This document shows positions 15,531-28,137 of a DNA stretch of 64,000 nucleotides, piece after piece. The stretch comes from Photobacterium aquae. Its GTDB lineage: Bacteria; Pseudomonadota; Gammaproteobacteria; Enterobacterales; Vibrionaceae. The stretch spans positions 1 through 64,000 of the forward strand of contig NZ_LDOT01000020.1 of assembly GCF_001029445.1 (NCBI RefSeq). The letters run 5' to 3'. The position numbers were made by a program, and so were the translations under genes. Under the pieces are notes generated by a model, which worked only from the letters and a program-made list of their open reading frames with translations, did not search any database and was not told where the DNA came from. Every line of letters begins with the position of its first letter. Position 1 is the stretch's first letter.

Positions 15531-17162
15531 ATGAATAAGAATAAAATTACCCAGTCGCTGCTCTTAGGCGCTGGTATGGTTGTGGCTGCTACCTCTCTTC
15601 CCGCCTTTGCCGCAAATGTACCCGACGATATCAAACTGGCCGCGAAGCAAGAGCTAGTCCGTGGTAATGGTACCGAAGTCGAATCTCTCGATCCGCAGAA
15701 AGTTTCCGGTGTCCCAGAATCTAACGTTATCCGTGATTTGCTTGAAGGCCTAGTTAACCAAGATGGTGAGGGTAATCTGGTTGGTGGCGTCGCTAAGTCA
15801 TGGGAAACCAAAGACAATAAAACCTGGATCTTCCACCTTCGTGAAGATGCCAAGTGGTCGAATGGCGAATCTGTTCTCGCTAGCGACTTTGTTTACACTT
15901 GGCAGCGTCTGGCTGATCCCAAGACCGGTTCACCATACGCTTCCTACCTAGACATGACGACCATGCTCAATGCCGGCGATATTATTAATGGCAAGAAGTC
16001 CCCTGAGACGTTAGGTGCCGAGGCGATTGATGCCCATACCCTGAAAGTAACGCTGGAAAAACCGGTACCGTATTTCGTGGCGATGACGGTACATACATCA
16101 ATGAAACCCGTTAACCAGAAGGCGGTGGAGAAATTTGGCGACAAGTGGACCAGCCCTGAAAACTATGTCGGCAACGGTGCCTTCCAGCTAGACAACTGGG
16201 TGGTTAACGAGCGTATTGTTCTAAAGCCAAATAAATATTACTGGGACAACGGCAACACTGTTCTTACGAAGGTGACCTATCTGCCGATTGAAAATCAGGT
16301 TGCTGAGATGAACCGCTTCCTGGCTGGCGAAGTGGACGTGACCTACGAAATGCCGAACGAGCATTTCAAGCGACTGGTCAAGCAGAACCCGGATGATGTC
16401 AAAGTAACGCCTTACCTGTGTTCTTACTACTATGAGTTCAATACGGCCAAGGCGCCGTTCAATGATGAGAAAGTGCGCAAGGCGCTGTCTTATGCCATCG
16501 ACCGTGATGTGATTGCCAAATTTATTGTTGGTAAGGGCGAGACGCCTGCCTACAACTTTACTCCGTTGGCAACCAATGGGTTGGATGTTGATATGCCGGA
16601 TTACTCGACGCTTTCCCAGAAAGAGCGTGTTGCCAAGGCGCAGGCTCTGCTTGAGGAGGCCGGCTATGGCAAGAGTAACCCACTAGAGTTTAACCTGCTT
16701 TATAACACCAGTGAGAACCACAAGAAGATCGCCGTCGCGATTGCGTCGATGTGGAAGAAGTCATTGGGTGTGACCGCCGTTCTGGAAAACCAGGAGTGGA
16801 AGAGCTACCTAGATAGCAAGCGTCAGGGTAACTTTGACGTGTCGCGAGCAGGGTGGTGTGGTGACTACAACGAAGCGTCAACCTTCTTGGCTATTATGCG
16901 TGATGGCCACTCCCAGAACTATCCGAAGTATGCCAGCAAGTCTTATGATGGCCTGTTAGATCAAGCCCTGACGGCGGCATCGGATGCCGATCGCGCCAAT
17001 GCATATAAGAAGTCCGAGGCACTGCTGGCGAAAGACATGCCAATTATGCCGATTTACCATTATGTCAACGCGCGTCTGGTGAACCCAAAGCTGGGCGGTT
17101 ACCCGGAACATAACCCTGAAGATAATATCTTCAGCAAAGATCTTTATATTATTGCTGACTAA
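15531..17162 (+). CDS. oppA: OppA, periplasmic oligopeptide-binding protein
   Basis: Captures peptides of two to five or more residues for the OppBCDF importer. I start at ATG 15531 (GGAG nine bases upstream), giving 543 residues, the E. coli OppA length; ATG 15513 in frame is the alternative. The signal peptide MNKNKITQSLLLGAGMVVAA ends near LPAFAA. SBP_bac_5 family segments present: VESLDPQKVSG, WIFHLREDAKWSNG, ENYVGNGAF and the C-terminal GDYNEASTFL. A hairpin after the gene probably sets OppA above the other subunits. Confidence 0.97.
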   Translation: MNKNKITQSLLLGAGMVVAATSLPAFAANVPDDIKLAAKQELVRGNGTEVESLDPQKVSGVPESNVIRDLLEGLVNQDGEGNLVGGVAKSWETKDNKTWIFHLREDAKWSNGESVLASDFVYTWQRLADPKTGSPYASYLDMTTMLNAGDIINGKKSPETLGAEAIDAHTLKVTLEKPVPYFVAMTVHTSMKPVNQKAVEKFGDKWTSPENYVGNGAFQLDNWVVNERIVLKPNKYYWDNGNTVLTKVTYLPIENQVAEMNRFLAGEVDVTYEMPNEHFKRLVKQNPDDVKVTPYLCSYYYEFNTAKAPFNDEKVRKALSYAIDRDVIAKFIVGKGETPAYNFTPLATNGLDVDMPDYSTLSQKERVAKAQALLEEAGYGKSNPLEFNLLYNTSENHKKIAVAIASMWKKSLGVTAVLENQEWKSYLDSKRQGNFDVSRAGWCGDYNEASTFLAIMRDGHSQNYPKYASKSYDGLLDQALTAASDADRANAYKKSEALLAKDMPIMPIYHYVNARLVNPKLGGYPEHNPEDNIFSKDLYIIAD

Positions 17163-17191
17163 TGTTCGCTAAGTAATAAATACCATAATAA

Positions 17192-17218
17192 GCGCTGCCC
17201 TCAGGAAGGGGGCAGTGC
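17192..17218 (+). other. oppA-oppB intercistronic hairpin
   Basis: GCGCTGCCCTC pairs with GGGGGCAGTGC (two G-T pairs) around a 5-base loop, with no T-run. Such a structure usually protects the oppA message end or partly stops transcription, giving more OppA than OppBCDF. Confidence 0.7.
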
Positions 17219-17251
17219 CATTTCTGGCTTCCAAAGCAGAGTTGATTTTTT

Positions 17252-17263
17252 CTGTCACAGACT
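17252..17263 (+). promoter_or_regulatory. Predicted OppZ pairing site in the oppB leader
   Basis: CTGTCACAGACT is complementary at 11 of 12 positions to AGCCTGTGACAG in the oppF 3' UTR (21155-21166). It ends about 9 bases before the oppB ribosome site GGTGGAG (17272-17278). In V. cholerae the OppZ sRNA represses oppBCDF by pairing near oppB. Confidence 0.55.
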
Positions 17264-17281
17264 AAAAGTACGGTGGAGTTT

Positions 17282-18202
17282 ATGTTTAAATTCATCGCAA
17301 AACGGATTTTTGAAGCGATCCCTACCTTATTGGTGTTGATCACCATTTCGTTTTTCCTCATGCGTTTTGCTCCGGGTAACCCATTTTCAAGTGAACGGCC
17401 GCTTCCTCCAGAAGTGATGGCCAATATCGAAGCCAAATATGGTCTTGATAAGCCGGTGTTAGAGCAATACACCACCTATCTGGGCAACATTGTCCAGGGG
17501 GACTTTGGCCCATCATTCAAGTACAAGGATTTTACGGTTAATGAGCTGGTGTCTAAGGCTCTGCCTGTCTCGGCCCAAATCGGCTTTTTTGCTTTTATCT
17601 TTGCTCTCGTCATGGGGGTGACGGTCGGTACGATTGCCGCCTTGAAGCAAAATAGCTGGATAGACTACTGCATCATGTCGACCGCCATGGCCGGGGTCGT
17701 GATGCCCTCGTTTATATTGGCCCCCGTTCTTATCTATATCTTTTCGATTAATTTGGGTTGGTTGCCTGCAGGCGGCTGGAATGACGGCTCCGTGAAGTAC
17801 ATGATGCTGCCGATGATCGGGATGTCGCTGCTGTATGTGGCTACCTTTGCCCGTATTACCCGCGGCAGCATGATCGAAACCCTCAACAGTAACTTTATCC
17901 GCACGGCTCGCGCCAAGGGATTGAGCTATCCGCGCATCATCATCAAGCATGCCCTCAAGCCGGCCATGCTGCCAGTCGTATCCTACATGGGGCCTGCATT
18001 TGTCGGCATCATTACCGGTTCGGTTGTGATCGAAACGATTTTCGGCCTGCCGGGGATTGGAAAGCTGTTCGTCAACGCCGCCTTTAACCGAGATTACTCG
18101 CTGGTATTGGGTATCACGATATTGATTGGCTCGCTGACCATTATCTTCAACGCCATTGTCGATATCGTATTGGCCTACATTGATCCAAAGATCCGTTACT
18201 GA
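17282..18202 (+). CDS. oppB: OppB, oligopeptide ABC transporter permease
   Basis: Inner-membrane permease, 306 residues, the E. coli length, from ATG 17282 with GGTGGAG upstream. Six predicted membrane helices, starting with the EAIPTLLVLITISFFLMRFA segment, and the EAA loop RTARAKGLSYPRIIIKHALK that contacts the ATPases. Ends LAYIDPKIRY as in the family. Pairs with OppC. Confidence 0.97.
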   Translation: MFKFIAKRIFEAIPTLLVLITISFFLMRFAPGNPFSSERPLPPEVMANIEAKYGLDKPVLEQYTTYLGNIVQGDFGPSFKYKDFTVNELVSKALPVSAQIGFFAFIFALVMGVTVGTIAALKQNSWIDYCIMSTAMAGVVMPSFILAPVLIYIFSINLGWLPAGGWNDGSVKYMMLPMIGMSLLYVATFARITRGSMIETLNSNFIRTARAKGLSYPRIIIKHALKPAMLPVVSYMGPAFVGIITGSVVIETIFGLPGIGKLFVNAAFNRDYSLVLGITILIGSLTIIFNAIVDIVLAYIDPKIRY

Positions 18203-18213
18203 GGGACTGACTG

Positions 18214-19128
18214 ATGATGCTAACAAAGAAAGAAAACGTCGAAGCCATTAGCAAGTTCTCGGATCAGCTTGAGATTGAGGGACGTAGCTTGTGGCAAGAT
18301 GCCCGGATCCGCTTTATGCGCAACCGAGCCGCGATGGTGAGCTTAACCATCCTGTTTCTGATCACGCTGGCGGTGATCTTCGGCCCGATGTTCAGCAGCT
18401 ACGCATTTGACGACACCGACTGGTATGCGCTTCATGCAGCACCGAGCCTAGGAGCCGATGGCCATTTCTTCGGGACTGATAGCTTGGGGCGTGACCTGTA
18501 TACCCGGACCTTGGTGGGTGGCCGAATCTCCCTAATGGTGGGGATCCTCGGGGCGTTGGTTGCAGTGGTCATTGGTACTTTGTACGGTGCGGCTTCAGGG
18601 TTTATTGGCGGGCGCACGGACCGGATCATGATGCGCCTGCTCGAAATCCTTTACTCGATTCCGTTTATGTTTTTCGTGATTGTGCTGGTGACCTTTTTTG
18701 GCCGTAATATCATGCTGATCTTCGTGGCCATCGGGGCGATTTCCTGGCTCGATATGGCGCGTATCGTCCGTGGGCAGACCTTGTCCCTGCGCAGCAAGGA
18801 GTTCATCGAGGCGGCCCATGTTTCAGGTGTGAGCCAGTGGCGGATCATTACTCGCCATATTGTGCCGAACGTATTGGGTATTGTGGCGGTGTACTCAACC
18901 CTGTTGGTACCGTCGATGATTTTGACCGAATCTTTCCTCAGCTTCCTTGGCTTGGGGGTTCAGGAACCAATGACCAGCTGGGGTGCGCTGCTGCAAGAGG
19001 GCTCCCAGACAATGGAAGTGGCGATATGGCAGCTGTTGTTCCCGGCCGCTTTCATGGTGGTCACCCTGTTCTGTTTTAACTACGTGGGTGACGGTCTGCG
19101 TGACGCACTGGATCCGAAAGACAGGTAA
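18214..19128 (+). CDS. oppC: OppC, oligopeptide ABC transporter permease
   Basis: Second permease, about 304 residues. Family start IEGRSLWQDARIRFMRNRAA, conserved FGTDSLGRDLYTRTL, EAA loop EAAHVSGVSQWRIITRHIVP and end GDGLRDALDPKDR. ATG 18214 and 18217 are both possible. It lies 11 bases after oppB. Confidence 0.97.
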   Translation: MMLTKKENVEAISKFSDQLEIEGRSLWQDARIRFMRNRAAMVSLTILFLITLAVIFGPMFSSYAFDDTDWYALHAAPSLGADGHFFGTDSLGRDLYTRTLVGGRISLMVGILGALVAVVIGTLYGAASGFIGGRTDRIMMRLLEILYSIPFMFFVIVLVTFFGRNIMLIFVAIGAISWLDMARIVRGQTLSLRSKEFIEAAHVSGVSQWRIITRHIVPNVLGIVAVYSTLLVPSMILTESFLSFLGLGVQEPMTSWGALLQEGSQTMEVAIWQLLFPAAFMVVTLFCFNYVGDGLRDALDPKDR

Positions 19129-19195
19129 CCAAGGACTCGCCGCCGGCCAGCGTCAAGTTGGCAGGCCGAAGGTGGAAAAAGAATAAGGAAGTAGT

Positions 19196-20161
19196 ATGAG
19201 CCTATTAGATGTCAAAGATCTGCGTGTTGAGTTCAAAACTCAGGATGGCATTGTCACCGCAGTTAATGACCTGAATTTCGCCCTAGATAGGGGTGAGACA
19301 CTGGGTATTGTTGGGGAGTCCGGTTCGGGAAAAAGCCAGACGGTATTTGCCATTATGGGCCTGCTGGCCAAGAACGGCATGATTGGCGGTAGCGCTAAGT
19401 TCGAAGGGCGTGAAATCCTCAATTTGCCAGAGAAAGAGCTGAACAAGATCCGCGCCGAGCAGATCGCGATGATTTTCCAAGACCCGATGACATCCCTTAA
19501 TCCCTATATGAAAGTCAGCGATCAGCTGATGGAGGTGCTGATGCTGCACAAGGGGATGGGCAAGGACGAAGCTTTCGAGGAAAGCGTGCGGATGCTAGAA
19601 GCGGTGAAAATTCCCGAGGCCCGCAAGCGGATTAATATGTACCCCCATGAGTTTTCGGGCGGGATGCGTCAGCGGGTAATGATCGCCATGGCGTTGTTAT
19701 GCCGTCCTAAGTTGCTTATTGCCGATGAGCCGACAACGGCTTTGGATGTGACGGTTCAGGCCCAGATCATGGAGTTGCTCAATGAGCTTAAGAGTGATTT
19801 CAATACTGCCATTATTATGATCACCCATGATCTCGGGGTGGTCGCCGGAAGCTGTGACAAGGTGCTGGTGATGTATGCCGGGCGCACCATGGAGTACGGC
19901 AAAATCAATGAGATTTTCTACCAGCCATCGCACCCGTATACCGAAGGGTTGCTCAAGGCGATCCCGCGGTTGGATACTGAAGGGGAGGAGTTGCCGACGA
20001 TTCCGGGCAACCCGCCCAATTTACTGCGTCTGCCAGTAGGCTGTCCTTATCAGGAGCGATGCCACCGCGTCGGAAGCCGCTGCCAGCAGGAAGCACCGGA
20101 GCTGAAGGCGTTTGCCGAAGGGCGCTTGCGCGCATGTTTTTCTGATGTGGGGACGTGGTAA
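19196..20161 (+). CDS. oppD: OppD, oligopeptide ABC transporter ATPase
   Basis: 321 residues. Walker A GESGSGKS, Q-loop QDPMTSLNP, signature FSGGMRQRVMIA, Walker B LLIADEPTTALD and H-loop THD, followed by the C-terminal oligopeptide-transporter domain with cysteines (CPYQERC, CQQ, ACF) that can hold an Fe-S cluster in this family. Its stop overlaps the oppF start (TAATG). Confidence 0.97.
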   Translation: MSLLDVKDLRVEFKTQDGIVTAVNDLNFALDRGETLGIVGESGSGKSQTVFAIMGLLAKNGMIGGSAKFEGREILNLPEKELNKIRAEQIAMIFQDPMTSLNPYMKVSDQLMEVLMLHKGMGKDEAFEESVRMLEAVKIPEARKRINMYPHEFSGGMRQRVMIAMALLCRPKLLIADEPTTALDVTVQAQIMELLNELKSDFNTAIIMITHDLGVVAGSCDKVLVMYAGRTMEYGKINEIFYQPSHPYTEGLLKAIPRLDTEGEELPTIPGNPPNLLRLPVGCPYQERCHRVGSRCQQEAPELKAFAEGRLRACFSDVGTW

Positions 20162-21150
20162 TGGAAATGCAGAAAAAGCTATTGCTGGATATTAAAGATC
20201 TCAAAGTTCATTTCAATATTGCCCAGAAGTCGGCATGGCCGTGGACCAAACCATTGACGCTAAAGGCGGTGGATGGGGTCGATATTCGCCTGTTCGAGGG
20301 CGAGACCTTGGGCGTGGTAGGCGAGTCAGGTTGCGGTAAGTCCACCTTTGCTCGGGCCATTATAGGCTTAGTTGAGGCAACGGCGGGTAATGTGGTTTGG
20401 CTGGGCAGTGATCTGACGACGTTGGATCATAAGGCGATGCGTGAAACTCGCAAGGATATCCAGATGATATTCCAAGATCCGCTGGCGTCTTTGAATCCGC
20501 GGATGACGGTCGGGGAGATTATTGCCGAGCCGCTGAAAGCCTACTTCCCGACTATGCCCGCCGATGATGTGAAGGCACTGGTACGTGAAATGATGACCAA
20601 GGTTGGCTTGCTGCCTAACGTGATCAACCGTTACCCGCATGAGTTCTCAGGGGGGCAGTGCCAACGTATCGGGATCGCGCGGGCGCTGATTATGAAGCCT
20701 AAGCTGATTATCTGTGACGAGCCGGTATCGGCGCTGGATGTATCGATTCAGGCGCAGGTGGTGAATTTGCTTAAGTCATTACAAAAGGAGATGGGGCTGA
20801 GCTTGATCTTTATTGCCCACGACTTGTCGGTGGTGAAGCATATTTCTGATCGGGTGTTGGTGATGTATCTGGGCAATGCCGTCGAGATGGGTGAGGCATC
20901 GGCACTGTTTAGCGATCCTAAGCACCCGTACACCAAGGCCTTGATGTCTGCTGTGCCAATTCCGGATCCAGATTTGGAGCGCAATAAGCATATCGAGTTG
21001 CTGGAAGGGGAGCTGCCATCGCCGATGAATCCGCCATCGGGTTGTGTGTTTCGAACTCGCTGTCCGGTCGCCTCGGCTGAATGTGCGCAGCAAAAGCCGC
21101 AATTGAGCGGGGGGGATATCCATTCGGTTTCGTGCCTGAATGTTCATTGA
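20161..21150 (+). CDS. oppF: OppF, oligopeptide ABC transporter ATPase
   Basis: 329 residues from ATG 20161 overlapping the oppD stop (GTG 20155 is possible but less likely). Walker A GESGCGKST, signature FSGGQCQRIGIARAL, Walker B LIICDEPVSALDVS, H-loop AHD; C-terminal CVFRTRCPVASAEC. Last coding gene of the operon; its 3' UTR is the candidate OppZ RNA. Confidence 0.97.
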   Translation: MEMQKKLLLDIKDLKVHFNIAQKSAWPWTKPLTLKAVDGVDIRLFEGETLGVVGESGCGKSTFARAIIGLVEATAGNVVWLGSDLTTLDHKAMRETRKDIQMIFQDPLASLNPRMTVGEIIAEPLKAYFPTMPADDVKALVREMMTKVGLLPNVINRYPHEFSGGQCQRIGIARALIMKPKLIICDEPVSALDVSIQAQVVNLLKSLQKEMGLSLIFIAHDLSVVKHISDRVLVMYLGNAVEMGEASALFSDPKHPYTKALMSAVPIPDPDLERNKHIELLEGELPSPMNPPSGCVFRTRCPVASAECAQQKPQLSGGDIHSVSCLNVH

Positions 21151-21200
21151 TTAAAGCCTGTGACAGGCTTAAGCGCGGCTGTAGTAGCCGCGCTTTTTTT
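21151..21200 (+). ncRNA. oppZ: Candidate OppZ sRNA from the opp 3' UTR, with operon terminator
   Basis: Begins at the oppF stop with a short hairpin AAGCCTG-TGA-CAGGCTT (21154-21170), followed by the terminator AAGCGCGGC/GCCGCGCTT and seven T (to 21200). V. cholerae OppZ is an RNase E-processed RNA of about 50 nt from the same place and limits oppBCDF. The seed CTGTGACAG is the exact complement of CTGTCACAG before oppB. Position and pairing support the call; processing cannot be seen here. Confidence 0.65.
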
Positions 21201-21221
21201 ATCGTGTTACCGCGCGGAAGG

Positions 21222-22358
21222 TTAGTCTTCGTTCGGGTACCAGTAGCCTTGGTTGACCAACTGGGTCAGCAGGGCAATGAAGGCGGGATTGTCGATAAGC
21301 TTGCCGAGCTGGCTACGCGTGATTGCTTCTTCGTCACATAGGTAGCTGGCCGCAATGGCACACTCTTCTGGCAGTTCGTAGCTTTCCCCGTTGATGAATA
21401 GGACATTGGCCTGCTCTGGGTAGTAGAAAGCCCGCAGCCCACCGAGACGCTTGATGGCTTCGCCACTGTCGAGCAACTGGTAGATTTCAGCTGCCTGCCA
21501 AGGCGGCTCTGCGGCGACGATGTCAAGATCGTGACGGCTGTTGCTGAGGTGCTCGCCAAGCCACTGTTTCATCATCTCTGGATGGTCGAGTAGGCTGCGC
21601 ATCATGGTTTCCATTGCGTTGAACTCGTCGGCCATGATGGCACCGCACGCTTTGCGCGCTGGCAGATCCGGATTGTGGTAGTGAACATCGCCGATATCGT
21701 TGGCAATAACAAAATCGGCAAAGCTGCTCAGCAATTCCTGTTTTTTCGGCGAACGGAAGCCAACCGAGAAGCTCATCGATGTTTCGATGGCATAGCCGTC
21801 GTGCGGGAAGCCCGGTGGGATATAAAGGATGTCACCAGGCATCAGGATATCATCGATGATTGGGTCAAAGCCTTTGATTTGGCGCAGCGCCGGATGGCCG
21901 AATTCTTCTTCGTAGTCATCTTTTTTCGGGCCGACTCGCCAGTGGCGCTTGCCGGAACCTTGAATGATGAATACATCATATTGGTCAATGTGCGGGCCAA
22001 CGCCACCGCCCGGTGTGGAGTAGCTGATCATCAGATCATCGAGTAGCCAATTTGGCAGCTGGCGGAAAGGCGTGACTAGCTGTGCTGCGCCTTCATGCCA
22101 GTGGTTGACGGCTTGGACAATGAATGACCAGTTGTCTTCCGGTACGTTGTCAAAGCTGAGCGGGCCGTGCTTTACGTCCCATTCCTTGCCGTGTTTGGCG
22201 ATATAGCGAGAATCGATTTCTTCTTCCATCGCCAGACCGGCGAGTTCGTCTGGACTGATAGGGTCGATGAAATCTTTGAACCCACCTTTGATAATGGTCG
22301 GTTTTTTCTGCCAGTATTCGGCAAGAAATTCGTCAAACGAGAAGGTGACTTGATACAT
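21222..22358 (-). CDS. roxA: RoxA/YcfD, ribosomal protein L16 arginine hydroxylase
   Basis: 2-oxoglutarate and Fe(II)-dependent JmjC oxygenase that hydroxylates an arginine of ribosomal protein L16 (Arg81 in E. coli). 378 residues from ATG 22358, close to E. coli (373). The iron triad is visible: His123 and Asp125 in GPHIDQYDVF, and His186 in PPGFPHDGYA. N-terminal FDEFLAEYWQKKPTIIKGGF is typical. It has its own unit downstream of purB, and upstream frame extension has no support. Confidence 0.95.
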   Translation of the reverse strand: MYQVTFSFDEFLAEYWQKKPTIIKGGFKDFIDPISPDELAGLAMEEEIDSRYIAKHGKEWDVKHGPLSFDNVPEDNWSFIVQAVNHWHEGAAQLVTPFRQLPNWLLDDLMISYSTPGGGVGPHIDQYDVFIIQGSGKRHWRVGPKKDDYEEEFGHPALRQIKGFDPIIDDILMPGDILYIPPGFPHDGYAIETSMSFSVGFRSPKKQELLSSFADFVIANDIGDVHYHNPDLPARKACGAIMADEFNAMETMMRSLLDHPEMMKQWLGEHLSNSRHDLDIVAAEPPWQAAEIYQLLDSGEAIKRLGGLRAFYYPEQANVLFINGESYELPEECAIAASYLCDEEAITRSQLGKLIDNPAFIALLTQLVNQGYWYPNED

Positions 22359-22478
22359 AGGAGCTTCTTTATTATTGCTATAAGGATAAGTATACCCGAG
22401 CCGTGCGACGGTGAAGGCCAAAGTACATTTGTGTACGCAGGCTTGGGCTGGCAGGAATATCGGCAAGTATTAAATGCC

Positions 22479-22507
22479 AAAAAAAAGGCCAGCGCAAGGC
22501 TGGCCTT
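22479..22507 (-). terminator. Terminator of purB
   Basis: AAGGCCAGC-N5-GCTGGCCTT (arms 22485-22493 and 22499-22507); on the minus strand it is followed by TTTTTTT. It lies 25 bases past the purB stop. Confidence 0.9.
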
Positions 22508-22532
22508 AGAGGTATTCTGATTTCAGATAGCT

Positions 22533-23918
<1,386 letters not shown>

Positions 23919-23974
23919 TTAATTTTGTTAATACAAGGTGTCAATTTGCTCCCTTGCGAAAACAGTGCAAGGGA

Positions 23975-24003
23975 AAGAAAAAAGGTGCCGGTCTAGCCGG
24001 CAC
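23975..24003 (-). terminator. Terminator between hflD and purB
   Basis: GTGCCGG-N5-CCGGCAC (23985-23991 and 23997-24003), followed on the minus strand by CTTTTTTC. Partial read-through into purB is possible. Confidence 0.75.
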
Positions 24004-24029
24004 AATAAAATAGCTAAAGCAACCGTGGC

Positions 24030-24647
24030 TTAGTTGCGGGCCAGCAGGATTTTCGCCTGCTGAACCATCTGTTTGCGACCAAAGAGGATATGACGGCGTT
24101 TGCCGCCAACCTGACGCCACAACACTGCCGAGCGAATGGCGGCCAGTAGCAGGGCGCGCACTTTGTGCTGGACGCTCTGCTGCTGAAGTTGTGCCGGTGT
24201 GCCGGTAACTTGGATCCGAGGGCCTAGCGGGCTGATGATATCGAGATAGATGCTGGCAAGATTGCTGATCATCTGATCTTCCATCAGATCGAAGTGAACG
24301 ACTTGGCGTTTGGCGGTATCAATGCGATCACCGAGTTGGGCCATGCAGTCACGACGCGAGGCAAGTTTTCGCTCCAGTGCCATGACACTGATTAGGTAGC
24401 GAGTCAGTTCATTGCCTGATGGCGAGTTGTCAATTTCGGCAGCCAAAGTTTCCAATCCGATACGCAAGTTTGCTTCGCTGCCGAAAATGTCAATGGTATT
24501 GGCCGGGTTGGTCGCCATGATGCTTTTCAGGCAAGCTTCCAGCGCGTCATCATCACAGTGGCCATCGCGGGCTACTTTTTGGACGAGCTTGGCAGCCTGG
24601 CAAATGCCGGCAAATGCAATAGTACGGTCATAAACAGTGTATGCCAC
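24030..24647 (-). CDS. hflD: HflD, membrane-associated lysogeny regulator homologue
   Basis: 205 residues from GTG 24647 with GGGAG upstream; longer reading would overlap mnmA. In E. coli HflD (YcfC) binds lambda CII; its host role is unknown. Family segments: [57 protein letters not shown] and [17 protein letters not shown]. It follows mnmA by 14 bases. Confidence 0.93.
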   Translation of the reverse strand: MAYTVYDRTIAFAGICQAAKLVQKVARDGHCDDDALEACLKSIMATNPANTIDIFGSEANLRIGLETLAAEIDNSPSGNELTRYLISVMALERKLASRRDCMAQLGDRIDTAKRQVVHFDLMEDQMISNLASIYLDIISPLGPRIQVTGTPAQLQQQSVQHKVRALLLAAIRSAVLWRQVGGKRRHILFGRKQMVQQAKILLARN

Positions 24648-24661
24648 GTGCGTCAACTCCC

Positions 24662-25792
<1,131 letters not shown>

Positions 25793-26063
25793 TTAATAGA
25801 GTTAAGAGCGTAATTCTAACAGAAAGCTTTTTGCTGAAACAGAGCGAGAGCCTAATCACACTTTATAAATTTAACTGACTTGGAAAAAACATTTTAGACA
25901 GGGAGTTTCCGCCCTGACGCAAACGTTTGCTTTCGGGCGGCAATGATAGTGTAGCTATGACCAAAAGTGTAGTATTTTCCATTCGAATATAGAAAAAATT
26001 ACAATTTTTCTTGGCATTCCAGCTCATGTTGAGCTGGGATCGTGGCCGATCCCAGTGGGAGGG

Positions 26064-26705
26064 CTAGGCTTGCCCTAGGGTTACTTCGCGCCATTCACCA
26101 GGGGCAAGATCATCGACTGTCCAGTCGGCCATTTGGTAGCGGATCAGACGCAAGGTCGGGTGGCCGATATGGGCTGTCATCCTACGAACTTGGCGGTTAC
26201 GTCCTTCTTGGAGAGTAATGGCGAGCCAGGTTGTTGGAATATTCTTGCGTTCGCGAATAGGAGGTACACGCTCCCAGACTTGTGGGTCATCGATGACGAC
26301 GACGCCCGCAGGCAGGGTCGGCCCGTCCTTGAGGGTAACCCCGTTGCGTAAGGCATTAAGACTTTCTTCGCTCGGGCTGCCCTCGACCTGAACCCAGTAG
26401 GTTTTTGGCTGCTTGGACTTAGGTTGGGTTAGGCGTGCCTGCAAGATCCCGTCGTTGGTCAAAACCAGCAGTCCTTCGCTGTCCTTGTCCAAACGACCGG
26501 CCGGATAAACGTCTTTTACCGGGATGAAATCCGACAATGTCTGATCGCCCGGTTCGCCGGTGAACTGGGTCAAAACGTTAAATGGTTTGTTAAATAAAAT
26601 GATTTTTTGTGGCCCGCGAGGTCGGCGCGGCTGATTGGGCTTTCTTGATGCTCGGCGCGCATTATTAGAACGTTTGGGTTGACGCGTAGCGGTGTTTCGA
26701 TTCAT
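26064..26705 (-). CDS. rluE: RluE-type 23S rRNA pseudouridine synthase
   Basis: Makes pseudouridine at position 2457 of 23S rRNA. 213 residues: basic, disordered start ([20 protein letters not shown]), then [14 protein letters not shown] and the catalytic Asp in [38 protein letters not shown] and LAPGEWREV. Single-gene unit, divergent from icd as in other Vibrionaceae and enterics. RluE/RluB group; RluE is favoured by length and start. Confidence 0.9.
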   Translation of the reverse strand: MNRNTATRQPKRSNNARRASRKPNQPRRPRGPQKIILFNKPFNVLTQFTGEPGDQTLSDFIPVKDVYPAGRLDKDSEGLLVLTNDGILQARLTQPKSKQPKTYWVQVEGSPSEESLNALRNGVTLKDGPTLPAGVVVIDDPQVWERVPPIRERKNIPTTWLAITLQEGRNRQVRRMTAHIGHPTLRLIRYQMADWTVDDLAPGEWREVTLGQA

Positions 26706-26850
26706 AAATAGCGTGTTATATAGGGATGTTAAGGTGATTAGACAGGCATATTATACGCGAAAAACACCTTGTGTGGCGCTTCGATAAAATTTCAAGTATT
26801 ATTTGCGCGCATCTTACAAAAAGATAACAAATGGACGCTAGGAGATTTAA

Positions 26851-28104
26851 ATGGATAGTAAAGTAGTTGTACCAGCTGAAGGTCAGAAAATCGCATTGGA
26901 TTCTGAAGGTAAACTGGTCGTTCCTAATAACCCGATCATTCCCTACATTGAAGGTGATGGTATCGGCATAGATGTAAGCCCTGCAATGATCAAAGTTGTC
27001 GATGCGGCCGTGAACAAAGCCTACGCTGGCGATCGTAAGATTGCTTGGATGGAAATCTATACCGGTGAAAAATCTACTCAGGTTTACGGCGAAGACGCCT
27101 GGCTTCCACAAGAAACGCTTGATTTTATTCGTGAATATAAAGTCGCGATCAAAGGTCCGCTGACTACGCCTGTTGGCGGCGGTATCCGTTCGCTAAATGT
27201 CGCCTTGCGCCAAGAGCTTGACCTGTATATTTGTGCCCGCCCAGTGCGTTATTTCGACGGTGTGCCTAGCCCGTTGAAACATCCTGAGCTTACCGACATG
27301 GTTATCTACCGTGAAAACTCGGAAGACATCTATGCCGGGGTTGAATTCAAAGCCGGTACCGCAGAGGCGGATAAGGTGATCAAGTTCCTTTGCGAAGAAA
27401 TGGGTGCTACCAAGATCCGATTTCCGCAGCAGTGCGGTATTGGCATTAAACCGGTATCCGAAGAAGGTACCAAGCGCTTGATCCGTGCGGCACTGCAATA
27501 CACGATTGACAATGACCGTGATTCTTTGACCCTTGTCCACAAGGGCAACATCATGAAGTTCACCGAAGGGGCCTTCAAAGATTGGGGCTATGAAGTGGCT
27601 GCTGAATTCGGTGCCGAGTTGCTTGACGGTGGTCCGTGGATGACCCTGAAGAACCCGAATACCGGCAAGGAAATTGTCATCAAAGACAGCATTGCAGATG
27701 CATTCTTGCAGCAAATCCTGTTGCGTCCGGCCGAGTATGATGTGATTGCCACGATGAACCTTAACGGTGACTACATTTCCGATGCGTTGGCGGCACAGGT
27801 AGGCGGCATTGGTATCGCTCCCGGGGCCAATATCGGCGATGGCGTTGCTCTGTTCGAAGCGACCCACGGTACTGCGCCTAAGTACGCAGGGCAGGATAAA
27901 GTGAATCCTGGCTCATTGATTCTGTCTGCTGAAATGATGCTACGCCATCTCGGTTGGGTAGAAGCGGCTGATCTGATTATCAGCGCGATGGAAGCGGCTA
28001 TTAGTAACAAGACGGTGACTTACGATTTCGAGCGTCAGATGGAAGGTGCGACACTGCGCAAATGTTCTGAGTTTGCCGATGATATGATTGAGCAAATGCA
28101 GTAA
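26851..28104 (+). CDS. icd: Icd, NADP-dependent isocitrate dehydrogenase
   Basis: TCA-cycle step from isocitrate to 2-oxoglutarate. 417 residues. The regulatory/substrate serine lies in [18 protein letters not shown] (Ser113 equivalent, phosphorylated by AceK in enterics), with [15 protein letters not shown] [14 protein letters not shown], and the NADP-specific [11 protein letters not shown] and [15 protein letters not shown] precedes the ATG, and a terminator follows. Confidence 0.98.
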   Translation: MDSKVVVPAEGQKIALDSEGKLVVPNNPIIPYIEGDGIGIDVSPAMIKVVDAAVNKAYAGDRKIAWMEIYTGEKSTQVYGEDAWLPQETLDFIREYKVAIKGPLTTPVGGGIRSLNVALRQELDLYICARPVRYFDGVPSPLKHPELTDMVIYRENSEDIYAGVEFKAGTAEADKVIKFLCEEMGATKIRFPQQCGIGIKPVSEEGTKRLIRAALQYTIDNDRDSLTLVHKGNIMKFTEGAFKDWGYEVAAEFGAELLDGGPWMTLKNPNTGKEIVIKDSIADAFLQQILLRPAEYDVIATMNLNGDYISDALAAQVGGIGIAPGANIGDGVALFEATHGTAPKYAGQDKVNPGSLILSAEMMLRHLGWVEAADLIISAMEAAISNKTVTYDFERQMEGATLRKCSEFADDMIEQMQ

Positions 28105-28137
28105 GTACAACGGGTAGCCTCGATGCAATAGCATTCA

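Noticed and set aside
27193..27867. A 224-codon frame on the minus strand
   Set aside because: Antisense to icd, produced by codon bias of a conserved gene.
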